Shown: positions 1 through 8,445, numbered from the stretch's first letter. The stretch is DNA of 24,055 nt from JAYFQF01 sp034927285 (GCA_034927285.1 JAYFQF010000054.1:1-24055), one strand, 5' to 3'. Numbers and translations are program-made. The notes: a model not told the origin generated them from the sequence alone.

Positions 1-50
1 CGGCCGGCTTGCCACAGGGGATGAACTGTGGCAAGCCGGCCGTTTTTTTT
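1..50 (+). terminator. Strong rho-independent terminator
   Basis: A perfect 17-bp inverted repeat (1-17 pairing with 26-42) with an 8-nt loop is followed by eight T residues. It ends a plus-strand gene that lies upstream of the window. The T tract is on the plus side only, so it is not an obvious terminator for the minus-strand gene at 137-1366. Confidence 0.93.
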
Positions 51-136
51 GCGGGGCTGTTTTAGCTAAACCGTTCTGTCCCGGCCGGTGAGAATTGCTT
101 TGTGCTGCACAACAGGCAATAAAAGGGGAGGCGGCT

Positions 137-1366
137 CTATCCTTGCCGGTGAGGATTCCTCCCGGAGCGGGATGAGAAATCGCCGGACAGAGGTTCAATC
201 TGCTTGGTAAAGTAATGCCGGGGATTCCAGCCTTTTGCGATACCGCTTAAAACATAAGTATCAAATAAATTTAATCCGATGTCCGTCAACGGATTAAGCA
301 ACGCGCCGGCTGTCCCTCCGAGAACAGTTCCCATAGGCCCCGCCGCCAAAGAACCTACCGCTGCCCCCAGGGCATAGACGGTCAGGGTCTTCAGAAATTT
401 ATAAGGCTCCACATCAAAAAGCCCCTTGGTATTATCGATCGCATTCAGATACTCTTTGGTGATCTCTTGGCCGTCATTGTCGGCGGCGCAGGAGGCGATC
501 CATTTTCTGAACCTTATGGAATCGCGCCGGGAGCGCATTTCGGGGATATCCCCGAGCCTTAATCTGCCGCTACGGAGCATTGCCTTAAAATTCGGAAGCT
601 TTTCCAGCCGGAAAAGCTTATCCGTCATCTTTTCGATGGCGGAGGCGTTATACAGATTGGCGTATTCGGCCCGGTATACCCGGGCAGTTCTGAAGGATTC
701 ATGAGTATTATAGTTAAGTTCCGACAAAATGGACATTGTCACACATTCGCCGGCCAGCTGGCAGAGGAGCTTCCGTTCATTCAAATTCAGCTTCGTGATT
801 TCTTTTTGCTTTGGCAAGCCTAAGCTTTTAAACAGATCGTTGTTATAACCGTCGACTCCGAATTTAGCGGCGTCGGCGCTGATGGCGGCCCGGGGGACCT
901 GGTAGGCATTCAGCGATTTTTTTATTATGCGCCGTTTTTGCTTTTCATGTAACGGATGCAATAACCAGTTCAGCCCAAGAGCCGCGGATTCTTCCGGGTC
1001 GGAATGGGCCTTCGACGTAAAGCCCGACATGGAAACCAAAGGGATGATCCCCGGAATCTCATCGACATTATACCCCACCTCGGGGACATTGAAGACGAAC
1101 TTAACAGCCCCTTGCTCCATTAACTCCTCAATGCCTTTTACGCCGAACACGTTTATCAGGATCGCCAGGGGAATATTTTCTCCGTACACATGAAAGGCGA
1201 TCCCGTCGTGATAAAGGAGCAGCTCGCCGATCTCGCTCAATATTTCGTCCAGCTCTTTATCGAAAAGAAGGGGGTTTTTCACCAGACGCTCATTGCCCTT
1301 TACTAAATACTTTCTGGAAAAGCTGTTCAGCCTTTTGTCATAGATCATGTCTATCCTGTCGTCCAT
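137..1366 (-). CDS. Unrecognised protein with Gly/Ala-rich hydrophobic C-terminal segment
   Basis: 409 aa. The ATG is preceded by AAAGGA at a good distance (8 nt), so the start is well supported. I do not recognise the family. The first 330 residues are mixed and mostly soluble, with no signal peptide and no nucleotide-binding motif that I can see. Residues about 330-375 form a hydrophobic Gly/Ala-rich stretch (VYALGAAVGSLAAGPMGTVL and beyond) that could be one or two membrane passes or a membrane-inserting hairpin. A basic, Ser/Arg-rich tail follows. The gene is monocistronic and divergent from the chemotaxis receptor at 1660, with 293 bp between them. The long uninterrupted frame, good ribosome binding site and codon use like the flanking genes argue that it is real. 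Its function is unknown. Confidence 0.8.
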   Translation of the reverse strand: MDDRIDMIYDKRLNSFSRKYLVKGNERLVKNPLLFDKELDEILSEIGELLLYHDGIAFHVYGENIPLAILINVFGVKGIEELMEQGAVKFVFNVPEVGYNVDEIPGIIPLVSMSGFTSKAHSDPEESAALGLNWLLHPLHEKQKRRIIKKSLNAYQVPRAAISADAAKFGVDGYNNDLFKSLGLPKQKEITKLNLNERKLLCQLAGECVTMSILSELNYNTHESFRTARVYRAEYANLYNASAIEKMTDKLFRLEKLPNFKAMLRSGRLRLGDIPEMRSRRDSIRFRKWIASCAADNDGQEITKEYLNAIDNTKGLFDVEPYKFLKTLTVYALGAAVGSLAAGPMGTVLGGTAGALLNPLTDIGLNLFDTYVLSGIAKGWNPRHYFTKQIEPLSGDFSSRSGRNPHRQG

Positions 1367-1536
1367 ATGCTCATCCTTTTTGCCCGTCTCTTTTTACTCT
1401 TTTACTCAAAAAATTAAAAGCTACATTTAGCGCTTCTGTATGGGAATTTCTTAAAGTCAATCAAAAAATACAAAGAAATATTAATTTGAGTTAAGTTTTT
1501 TCATCTAAAGCTACAATTAATTATGCGATACATTAT

Positions 1537-1566
1537 TTGACAATCATAAAGTCGCTGATATATAAT
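1537..1566 (+). promoter_or_regulatory. Sigma-A promoter for the chemotaxis receptor
   Basis: TTGACA (1537-1542), an 18-bp spacer and TATAAT (1561-1566) match both consensus hexamers exactly. The DNA around it is AT-rich. Transcription would start near 1573, leaving a leader of about 87 nt before the first ATG of the receptor gene. Confidence 0.8.
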
Positions 1567-1597
1567 AAAAATTGTCAAATTTAAGCAAAGTGTAACC

Positions 1598-1624
1598 GTC
1601 CGGCGATGAGATCCAGTGCCGGAC
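1598..1624 (+). promoter_or_regulatory. Hairpin in the 5' leader of the chemotaxis receptor
   Basis: GTCCGGC (1598-1604) pairs perfectly with GCCGGAC (1618-1624) around a 13-nt loop, inside the predicted leader. No T tract follows, so it is not a terminator. It does not match a riboswitch class I can recognise, including the two c-di-GMP classes. It could be a stability or translation-control element. Confidence 0.45.
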
Positions 1625-1659
1625 AGAAAAGCACAGAGAATCCTTAGGAACACCAAAAA

Positions 1660-3504
1660 ATGGGGGTAAAGCATGTGACGGAGAATAAAAAAACAAAGAA
1701 GAATTTTTTGACCGGAAGGCTGTCCGTACGCTGGAAGCTTATCGCGGGCTTTGGCGTCGTGTTGTTATTATTGCTTGCTTTAGTGGGTTCTTCGGCTTGG
1801 AGCATCGCCAATATCGGCGAGCAGGTAAATTTGTATTCAAAATATACCTATCCTCTTTGCCGGTATAATCTCAAGATCCAGCGGGACCTGGTGGCCTCCC
1901 AGTATAATTTGCTTAAAGCCATCCATCTGAAAGACAATGACCAGGCTTATGAAGAATTTCTCACCTTGTCGGAAGAGAAGGCCGACAGCTACGAAACCTT
2001 GTTTGACGCCTTCTCCAAAAGCATGAGAAGCAATGCCTATGACGAAACCCTTAATCAGATCAGGGAATATATGACCAACGCCCGGGAGGTTCACGGCAGC
2101 ATCGTAAGCATGCTCAGCCAAAGCTCCCAGAAAAATGCCGGGGCGGCTTATGATTTATATCAAAGCTCTTATCTGGCGGAAATTTCCGAAGCGGAAAAGA
2201 TGATGGACGATTTTATGAACGTCAGCGCGGATCTGGAGGCGGTCCAAAGCAAAACGGCCTACGGAGTCATTGACAAGGCCTGGATTTTACTGATATCCAT
2301 CATGATCTTATCCTTGCTGATCACAGTGACCGTCATTTTTGTCATCGCCCGGGCAATATTAACGCCAATCAAAGAAATTGAAGCCGTCTACGGCGAAATC
2401 GCCAAAGGAAATATGCAGGCTCAGCTGACCTTTGAAAGTCAGGATGAACTGGGACGCCTGGCCGGGAGCATCCGGACCACCAATGCCCGGCTCTCCTCCT
2501 ATATCGAGGATATCAAGGAAAAGCTGACCCGTTTATCCAAGGGGGATATGGCCATCACCATGGATCTGGACTATGTGGGGGATTTCTCTGAAATCAAACA
2601 GGCCCTGACGGATACCGCCGCCTCCCTGAACCGCACCATGACAGTGATCCGGGATTCCGCGGAGCAGGTAAACACCGGGGCGGGGCAGGTGTCCGGCGCT
2701 TCCCAGGCCCTGGCCTCCGGAGCGGCGGAGCAGGCGGCCACGGTAGAGCAGCTGGATGCCTCGATCACCAATATCGCCCAGCAGGCGGATAAAAATGCCG
2801 AAAACGTGCGCAAAGCCACCGATTATGTGATCCAGGCCGGCAACGGAGTGAGTTCCGGCAATCAGCAGATGGATAAACTGAATCAGGCTATGAAGGAAAT
2901 CTCCGACGCTTCAGAAAAAATATCCAATATCACCAAGGTAATCGAGGATATCGCTTTCCAGACCAATATCCTGGCTCTGAACGCGGCCATTGAGGCTGCC
3001 CGGGCCGGCCAGGCCGGCAAAGGCTTCGCGGTGGTGGCCGACGAAGTCCGCAACCTGGCGGCCAAGTCAGCCGGGGCCGCCAAGCAGACCGCCCAGCTGA
3101 TCCAATACTCGGTGGCCACCGTCGCCGACGGAGAGAAACTGGCCGCCGAAACCACGCAGATCCTTCAGCAGGTATCGGAGAAGGAAAAGTTTGTGGAACA
3201 GGCCATAAAAGAAATTGAAGAGGCCTCTTCCCAGCAGGCCCAGGCCATCGAGCAAATCAATCTGGGCTTGTCCCAGGTATCCTCGGTAGTACAAAATAAC
3301 GCCGCTACGGCTCAGGAAAGCTCCGCTTCCAGCGAAGAATTGGCGGCTCAGGCGCAGAACCTTCAGCAGGAGGTAAGCAGATTTAAGCTGCAGGGGGCGG
3401 GGACAGGCAAGGATTCAGGCTATACGGTGCCAAGGGAAACTCCGGATCCTGAAGCTGAATCCGCCGCCGGCGCCGCTGCCGGAAGTTACGCCGGCAAATA
3501 TTGA
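1660..3504 (+). CDS. Methyl-accepting chemotaxis protein, 4-helix-bundle sensor type
   Basis: Transmembrane chemoreceptor of 614 aa that would relay ligand binding through CheW/CheA to the flagellar motor. TM1 lies at about 26-50. A helical periplasmic-side domain of about 155 residues (4HB_MCP-like) follows, then TM2 at about 206-231, HAMP at about 230-283, and a long coiled-coil signalling domain. The conserved hairpin tip lies at about 427-467 (contains IAFQTNILALNAAIEAARAG and ADEVRNLA). There is no C-terminal NWETF-type pentapeptide, and the tail is Ala/Glu-rich. The start is uncertain: ATG 1660 has AGGA upstream, but GTG 1675 has GGGGG at good spacing and would remove five residues. The gene stands alone between a consensus promoter and a terminator. 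The ligand cannot be inferred. Confidence 0.95.
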   Translation: MGVKHVTENKKTKKNFLTGRLSVRWKLIAGFGVVLLLLLALVGSSAWSIANIGEQVNLYSKYTYPLCRYNLKIQRDLVASQYNLLKAIHLKDNDQAYEEFLTLSEEKADSYETLFDAFSKSMRSNAYDETLNQIREYMTNAREVHGSIVSMLSQSSQKNAGAAYDLYQSSYLAEISEAEKMMDDFMNVSADLEAVQSKTAYGVIDKAWILLISIMILSLLITVTVIFVIARAILTPIKEIEAVYGEIAKGNMQAQLTFESQDELGRLAGSIRTTNARLSSYIEDIKEKLTRLSKGDMAITMDLDYVGDFSEIKQALTDTAASLNRTMTVIRDSAEQVNTGAGQVSGASQALASGAAEQAATVEQLDASITNIAQQADKNAENVRKATDYVIQAGNGVSSGNQQMDKLNQAMKEISDASEKISNITKVIEDIAFQTNILALNAAIEAARAGQAGKGFAVVADEVRNLAAKSAGAAKQTAQLIQYSVATVADGEKLAAETTQILQQVSEKEKFVEQAIKEIEEASSQQAQAIEQINLGLSQVSSVVQNNAATAQESSASSEELAAQAQNLQQEVSRFKLQGAGTGKDSGYTVPRETPDPEAESAAGAAAGSYAGKY

Positions 3505-3584
3505 TTCAGCAGTTATACCAATTGATAAGGAAAGCCTTTTCGGTACCCGCAGCAAAGAGCGGCAGACGCTCATCTTCACAAAGA

Positions 3585-3653
3585 GGGCCCTCCGCAGCTT
3601 TACCGTCATCCGGTTTACCGGACCGGTTCAAAGCTTCCCGGATGGCCCTTTTT
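3585..3653 (+). terminator. Terminator downstream of the chemotaxis receptor
   Basis: A long imperfect stem (3585-3601 with 3630-3648) pairs GGGCC-TCCG-AGCTTT with AAAGCTT-CGGA-GGCCC and is followed by five T residues. The loop holds a smaller CCGG-rich hairpin. Confidence 0.75.
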
Positions 3654-3758
3654 AAGTCTTACTTTTTTTGACCGGCAATTCCCTGAAGCCAGGGGCGGAA
3701 GGCCCGGAGAGCCAAGCAGGTTTTCACAGCCTCAGCCTTAAGCCTTTAAAGGCCGTCG

Positions 3759-5070
3759 TCAGACCTGGCCAACCGGCGCCAGCCTGCTCATGGCGTGACT
3801 GATTTCCTGGAAGAGAAGCTTGATTTCATCCGGGATATCCTCCGCGTCAAGTTGTCTGATCAGAGCTTTCTTGGAAATCTTCAGCCTCTTGTCATTATTT
3901 ATCCACCACATCAGCTCTTTTAAGGTTTCTTTTCCCATCCCGACTTTGCGTAATCCGTTGAAATCCGCAGCCAGCTCATTGGCCGCCCTGATTTCCTCGG
4001 CCTTCCGGCGGTATTCATTGCTTGACCGGTACAATTCCAGGCCGTCAAAGGAGGCAAGCTTTGACAGATTATCTTCAAGAACCGTATTGTACTTATACTT
4101 TGCCAGCCGGATCGTATTAATCAGAATTTCGCCGATTTTTTCGTGGATTTCTTCGCTTGAAGGGACTTCTTTATCCGGGTTGAGATGCTTCAGCGTGCGA
4201 AAAATCAAATCAGGCACCAGCAGATACGATTCCATTTCATAGTTCGACAGAAAATGATAGTTCACCTCGGCCTCATCCGCAATGCCTGTAATCGTATCCA
4301 CAATATCACTGCTCAACCCATCCCGGTCACGAATGACAAAGACGGAAATATCCCGTCCCAACATCTCGTTCAGCACCGGCTTTATTCCAAAAGGCAGTTT
4401 GTCGTCTTTGGTCCTGCCGGTAAGATAAGCCACGGTGCGGGGGCCCACCAGGCAATGCTGGTCCAGGACCTGATCGCATTTCAGAAAATAATCGATGTCT
4501 TTGTCCTCGAAAAAAAGCAAAACCCCGTTGGACTTTACCTTGCTCAACTCATAGCTGTCAATGCGTTCGGAGATAACGTCTTCCACTTCCTCCACCTGAG
4601 TAAGGGATTCGATATGCTGGGCGTTGGAAATCGGGATGATTTCCGAAGGGGACGCCGCTGAAATGATTGCCGTGGAATGAGTGGAAATAAGGATCTGGAT
4701 CCCCAGCTCTTTTTGAATTTCCCGTAAGGAATAGAACAGGGCCACCTGCATATTGGCATGCAAATGGGCGTCCGGCTCATCCAAAAGCACAACGGAAATA
4801 CTGTCCGGGCAATAGCGGTATATGGAAGTGAGAATCTGAAGGATCTGCATCATGCCGCTGCCGGAAGAACAAAAATCAAAGGGCACCTTGGTTCCGTCGA
4901 TATTCTCATCATAAAAAGCATGCACATTTATATCCAGAGTCTCATCGAAAGCCACGTCGTCAATGACGAAATTAAAATCTTTCTTCAACCGGTTGACCAG
5001 CTTCGTATAATTCTCCGGAACAGCCTCTTTGGTATCCAGCAGCAGATTCCGGATTATTTCACTGCCCGTC
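3759..5070 (-). pseudogene. OLD-family nuclease, C-terminal part (ATPase lobe end and Toprim), after frameshift
   Basis: This is the second part of an OLD-family gene; with 5054-5596 it makes one gene of about 612 aa spanning 3759-5596. Counting from TTG 4988, it shows an ABC signature SSGSGMMQ (41-48), Walker B VVLLDEPDAH (66-75) and the H-loop ISTHS (101-105). Toprim elements follow: LLFFEDKD (157-164), VIRDRDG (219-225) and NYEMESYL near 245. The reading frame stays open upstream of 4988 to about 5070 and encodes sensible sequence (IIRNLLLDTKEAVPENYTKL), so TTG 4988 is probably not a real start. OLD proteins are DNA nucleases, several acting in phage defence. No UvrD-like GajB partner is adjacent, so this would be a stand-alone class 1 type. 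If the frameshift is real, the protein is likely inactive. Confidence 0.8.
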
Positions 5071-5596
5071 CATCCCGCAGGCGGTTTCGCAGGGCCAAAG
5101 ACAGGGCTTTTTCTTCCGAGGACATCAGGCCCACGAATCCGGAGATCAGTAAAGCTTCTTTTTTATGCAGCGACGGAGAATTGCCGATCTGTTCGGGGGC
5201 GGAAAGAGGGGTCAAATTGTAGCCGCCGAATAAAGAAGAGATTTGCATGCCAAACACATTGCCCAGATCATCCGTCAGATAAATTTCCGCTCCTATGGAG
5301 TTGCCGTTCACCCGGCTGTTCCGGGACTTTTTCGCGTAGTATAATTCGCGAAAATCGTCGTTCAGAATCCCCGAAAGCTGAGTGCTGCCCACACCCTTCC
5401 GGCGGGGCCTGGTTACGCCCTGCTCATCCGTCGAATATAATTTTAGTCTTGAAAACGCGTTAAGCGCAAGATTTACCGCCTGCAATACGGTGGTTTTACC
5501 GCTGCTGTTTTCCCCGACCAAGACGGACAGCTCGCCCAACTCAATTACCGTATGCTCGAATTTTTTGAACCTTTTCAGTTCAACCTGTTTTATCAA
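5054..5596 (-). pseudogene. OLD-family nuclease, N-terminal ATPase part, truncated by frameshift
   Basis: 180 aa opening with a typical SMC/OLD ATPase N-terminus: beta strand MIKQVELKRFKKF, then Walker A GENSSGKTT (28-36). The start is TTG 5596, with AAGGAG about 10 nt upstream. The frame ends at TAA 5056-5054, just after LALRNRLRDG. Adding one base after GATGG (near 5070) joins this frame to the downstream one and reads DG-TGSEIIRNLLLD, giving a full OLD-length protein (about 612 aa). Walker A is here, while the signature motif, Walker B and Toprim are in the other part, so neither piece can work as an ATPase alone. The break is either a real inactivating mutation or a sequencing/assembly indel; it is not in a homopolymer longer than three. 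Confidence 0.8.
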
Positions 5597-5780
5597 GGAT
5601 TACTCACTCCTTGCTCTATAATCAGATAAATAATAGCATATTTCGATAAAAAAATACAACTTTTTCCTGGATCCGGCCGCCGGCTTTGCTTACAACGCCG
5701 GGAGGAAGGGGAGAAGGCCTCGCCAAAAGAAAGAAAAACCCCAGGCCCGGAACAGCAGCCCGCATATTTTCCTATCCCTC

Positions 5781-5809
5781 TTGTATCCTTCCGAACAAAT
5801 TGGTATAAT
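5781..5809 (+). promoter_or_regulatory. Likely sigma-A promoter of the transporter gene
   Basis: TTGTAT (5781-5786), a 17-bp spacer and a perfect TATAAT (5804-5809) lie about 54 bp before the preferred ATG of the transporter. Confidence 0.6.
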
Positions 5810-5862
5810 TCGACCCGGTCGAATAACGTGCTTTGATCTTACGCAGAATTCAGGTCATTCGT

Positions 5863-6978
5863 ATGAATCAGAAAAAAAGACGGATCAAAATCGATCCCGT
5901 CTTTGTCGTTTCCGCCGGCTTGGCGTTAGCCTCATCTTTTTTAGTGCCGCCGTCCCCGGCCTATTTGTCTTATCTTGACTGGCCCGTCATTGTCCTCCTG
6001 TATTGCCTTATGGCCGTGGTGGCGGGATTAAAGCAAACCGGCCTATTTGAATGGCTTTCCGGCCTTATATTATCGAAGACAGGGACGCTGCGGAATATAA
6101 GCTGCCTGCTGGTGCTGCTTTGCTTTTTTTCCGCTATGGTCATAACCAACGATGTGGCCTTGCTGACCTTTGTCCCTTTAACTATTCCATTGCTGAAGGA
6201 CAGCCGAGAAGACCGGCTGATTTTCGTCATTGTCATGGAAACCGTGGCAGCTAACCTGGGCAGCATGGTCACCCCTATAGGGAATCCCCAAAACCTGTAT
6301 CTCTTTACTGCCTACCGGATGACCGCCGCTTCCTTTTTCCGGCTCACCCTTCCCCTGGGGCTGATCAGCCTGATGCTCATAATTCTGACCATGCTGATTC
6401 TCCCCGGCCATGAAGTCCAGCTCCCGGCAAGACCGGCAGCTAAGCCGCCGGAACCGGTCCGGGTCCGTAAATATCTGATCTTATTGGTACTGTGCCTTTT
6501 GACCGTGTTCAAGCTGGTGAATTGCTGGCTTTGTCTTGGGATAATCTTATTCCTGCTGCTTCTGACCGACAAAGCCGTTTTATTAAAGGTCGATTATGTG
6601 CTTTTGGCGACTTTCATCAGCTTTTTCATTTTTGTCGGTAATCTTTCAGCACTGCCGTCAATGAGAACTTTTGTTTCAGGGCTCATGAAAGGCCGTGAGA
6701 TGCTGGCGGCGGCTTTGGTCAGCCAGTTCATCAGCAATGTGCCGGCGGCGGTGATGCTTTCTACCTTTACCGACAATAGGGAGGCCTTGCTTATCGGGGT
6801 AAATATCGGCGGTTTGGGTACGCTTATTGCCTCTTTGGCAAGCCTCATTTCCTATAAGCTGTATGCTGACAGCATCGGCGCGCAGAAGGGAAGGTATCTG
6901 GCTTTTTTCAGCCTGATTAATTTTATTTTTTTGGCGGCGCTGGCGGGCATTGCGCAGTTTTTGGGCGGGAATTTTTGA
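5863..6978 (+). CDS. ArsB/CitM/NhaD-like (ion transporter superfamily) membrane transporter
   Basis: A polytopic membrane protein of 371 aa with roughly ten hydrophobic segments. Two family-type inverted-repeat motifs are visible: ITNDVALLTFVPLT followed by GSMVTPIGNPQNLYL (about residue 134), and SQFISNVPAAVMLS (about 290) followed by NIGGLGTLIASLASLI. These are typical of the ArsB/NhaD/CitMHS/DASS superfamily of anion or cation-coupled transporters. The substrate (dicarboxylate, citrate, arsenite or Na+/H+) cannot be told. I chose ATG 5863 because the frame before it opens only with TTG 5833 and would add an odd basic leader; the ribosome binding site of ATG 5863 is weak. At about 371 aa it is slightly short for the family. 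No partner gene is adjacent. Confidence 0.85.
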   Translation: MNQKKRRIKIDPVFVVSAGLALASSFLVPPSPAYLSYLDWPVIVLLYCLMAVVAGLKQTGLFEWLSGLILSKTGTLRNISCLLVLLCFFSAMVITNDVALLTFVPLTIPLLKDSREDRLIFVIVMETVAANLGSMVTPIGNPQNLYLFTAYRMTAASFFRLTLPLGLISLMLIILTMLILPGHEVQLPARPAAKPPEPVRVRKYLILLVLCLLTVFKLVNCWLCLGIILFLLLLTDKAVLLKVDYVLLATFISFFIFVGNLSALPSMRTFVSGLMKGREMLAAALVSQFISNVPAAVMLSTFTDNREALLIGVNIGGLGTLIASLASLISYKLYADSIGAQKGRYLAFFSLINFIFLAALAGIAQFLGGNF

Positions 6979-7000
6979 TGGGGATGAATAGGGGAAGGGA

Positions 7001-7219
7001 GTGAATCCAACTGCACCTATTGAGACATTTGAGCAAATGAAAGAGTTAATTAGTGTCGATACTCTAAAAGCAATTCAATTATTGGGTTTTAACTATAAAG
7101 CGGCAATTGGTGAGCCCTTAATGCAATTGTGTAGAAACTCGGGAACCCGCATAAAATATAGGCTTACGGCATTAAGCAAACGGGCATTACACGGTTGTAT
7201 ACGTCCACTGACCGCTTAA
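7001..7219 (+). CDS. Short orphan ORF, unrecognised
   Basis: 72 aa from GTG, with GGGGAAGGGA directly upstream, which is closer than ideal. The DNA is more AT-rich than the transporter gene just before it and marks the left edge of the accessory stretch. The protein has no signal peptide, membrane segment or motif I recognise. Its C-terminus looks unstructured and may be a frameshifted or truncated tail. It could be a remnant of a larger gene that decayed before 7219. Confidence 0.35.
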   Translation: MNPTAPIETFEQMKELISVDTLKAIQLLGFNYKAAIGEPLMQLCRNSGTRIKYRLTALSKRALHGCIRPLTA

Positions 7220-7429
7220 AATTTATTAGATTCGGTTTATGGTTGCAGACATAATAACAAACAAAAGTTGATTTGTGGGAATGAGGGGGGGGGCCCGAAT
7301 TTAAACTGAATATGGAGAAATTCGCCGATATTTCATCCCGCAACGATCGGTTGCGCAGATTCCAGTATGCAGTGGTTGTGTGCAACCGACTCCGCTGATA
7401 AAATATCAACAGTGAACGGAGGCGGAATA

Positions 7430-8110
7430 ATGGAATTGAAAGAACGCCTGATTCAAGAACGGAAAGCCGGAGGGTTTACTCAAGAGGAATTGGCTGTTAA
7501 AATTGGCGTTTCGCGGCAGGCGGTAAGCAAATGGGAAACCGGAGATGCTCTGCCAGACCTTCCCAAATTAATGTCACTGGCGGATGCGCTGAATATTAGT
7601 ATGGATGCACTGTGTGGACGGAAAATATCATTGGCTTCCCCCACGCCTGTAAAAGAAGCTGCTCCGTCAAAGTCAAGGTTGCTCAGACGCATTGCAAATT
7701 TTGCGCTAATTGTATTTCTGGTGGTCGGAAGCTTTTTTGCCGGAACACGATTTGCCGATACAAAGGAATCGAAAGAAGTGCTTACACCATCTCTGCCGGA
7801 AACCTTTTCAGTATCAGGAGAAAGATTTTATGTTGATAGTGGCAACTTATTTTATCAGTTTGTCCCCGGTATCACGGGAGAAGTGTATACATACCAAATT
7901 ACTTTTGCCGGGATGAACAACTCTCCACAAACCTTCACTGCGACATACAGCGATGGCATATGCACTGGTACGGCGGATTTAAGTGAACACGATATCTATT
8001 CCGTTGTGGTAATTGTCAGCAGCGCATCGGATAGTCGTGCCGTTGCGATTGCCTCAGGTCTAAATTTCAGCAGGACTTCCGGACATAGCCAATGGATGCC
8101 TATAGAATGA
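7430..8110 (+). CDS. Membrane-anchored XRE-family transcriptional regulator
   Basis: 226 aa. The start is ATG 7430, preceded by GGAGGCGG, rather than an upstream in-frame codon. Residues 3-60 form a Cro/C1-type helix-turn-helix (FTQEELAVKIGVSRQAVSKW, then LPDLPKLMSLADALNISMDAL). A linker follows, then one transmembrane helix at about 88-107 and an outer domain of about 115 residues, rich in Thr, Ser and Tyr and probably all-beta. This design (cytoplasmic HTH, one TM, external sensor) is a one-component signal transducer. Some Bacillota XRE proteins carry similar tails, but I do not recognise this external domain. It stands alone; the next genes downstream are on the other strand. Targets are unknown. 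Confidence 0.88.
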   Translation: MELKERLIQERKAGGFTQEELAVKIGVSRQAVSKWETGDALPDLPKLMSLADALNISMDALCGRKISLASPTPVKEAAPSKSRLLRRIANFALIVFLVVGSFFAGTRFADTKESKEVLTPSLPETFSVSGERFYVDSGNLFYQFVPGITGEVYTYQITFAGMNNSPQTFTATYSDGICTGTADLSEHDIYSVVVIVSSASDSRAVAIASGLNFSRTSGHSQWMPIE

Positions 8111-8195
8111 CCGACATCAAAAACGAAATATGATAAGAATGGTTTCCATATAGCAGGTTATAAAAAGCCGGAAAGCAAAAGTGCATATAAACAAA

Positions 8196-8230
8196 ACAGA
8201 CCGACATATAGTCGACCTGTCTTTGTCCTT
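8196..8230 (+). terminator. Weak terminator-like hairpin after the XRE gene
   Basis: ACAGACCGAC (8196-8205) pairs imperfectly (8 of 10) with GTCGACCTGT (8211-8220) and is followed by a T-rich but broken tail. It is the first hairpin downstream of the XRE regulator. Confidence 0.4.
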
Positions 8231-8280
8231 ATGACCACTCGAGAGTCATTCATAGTGGTCGGAGTGTTCATAAGGACAAA
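8222..8280. repeat. Nested inverted repeat
   Basis: A perfect 13-bp outer repeat (TTTGTCCTTATGA at 8222-8234 with its complement at 8268-8280) encloses a perfect 7-bp inner repeat (GACCACT at 8233-8239 with AGTGGTC at 8254-8260). There is no T tract. It could be a recombination or protein-binding site. Confidence 0.6.
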
Positions 8281-8402
8281 CTCGCAAAGCCGCATGAAAT
8301 AAATGTTTTACGGCATCAAGCAGACGATTATTACATTAAAGCTGCTATCCAGTCGATATTTACGGTGAAGATTTCAAAACAAAAGGTTGAATGATTAAGT
8401 GC

Positions 8403-8440
8403 AAATGCCGCCCAAGTGCAATCATGGGTGGCATTTTCTT
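8403..8440 (+). terminator. Terminator-like hairpin between the XRE region and the minus-strand gene
   Basis: AAATGCCGCCCA (8403-8414) pairs with TGGGTGGCATTT (8425-8436) through one G-T wobble and runs into TTTTCTTT. It lies just beyond the stop codon of the minus-strand gene and may act in both directions. Confidence 0.6.
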
Positions 8441-8445
8441 TGAGG

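Larger units (their letters stand above)
8111..8445. other. Gene-poor stretch with nested inverted repeats and a possible ORF remnant
   Basis: 335 bp with no convincing gene. It holds an imperfect hairpin at 8196-8220, a larger nested structure at 8222-8280 and a terminator-like hairpin at 8403-8437. Between them one plus-strand frame stays open from 8212 to TGA 8392-8394 (about 60 codons) without a good start codon. It could be the decayed 3' end of a gene whose terminator is the hairpin at 8403. Confidence 0.5.

Noticed and set aside
80..160. Repeated CCGGTGAG(A/G)ATT units near 94 and 146
   Set aside because: Only two short copies, one partly inside a coding region. There is no array spacing and no sign of a CRISPR or regulatory array.
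1573..1659. c-di-GMP riboswitch upstream of the chemotaxis receptor
   Set aside because: The leader lacks the conserved bases of GEMM-I and GEMM-II that I could check by eye; only a simple hairpin is present.
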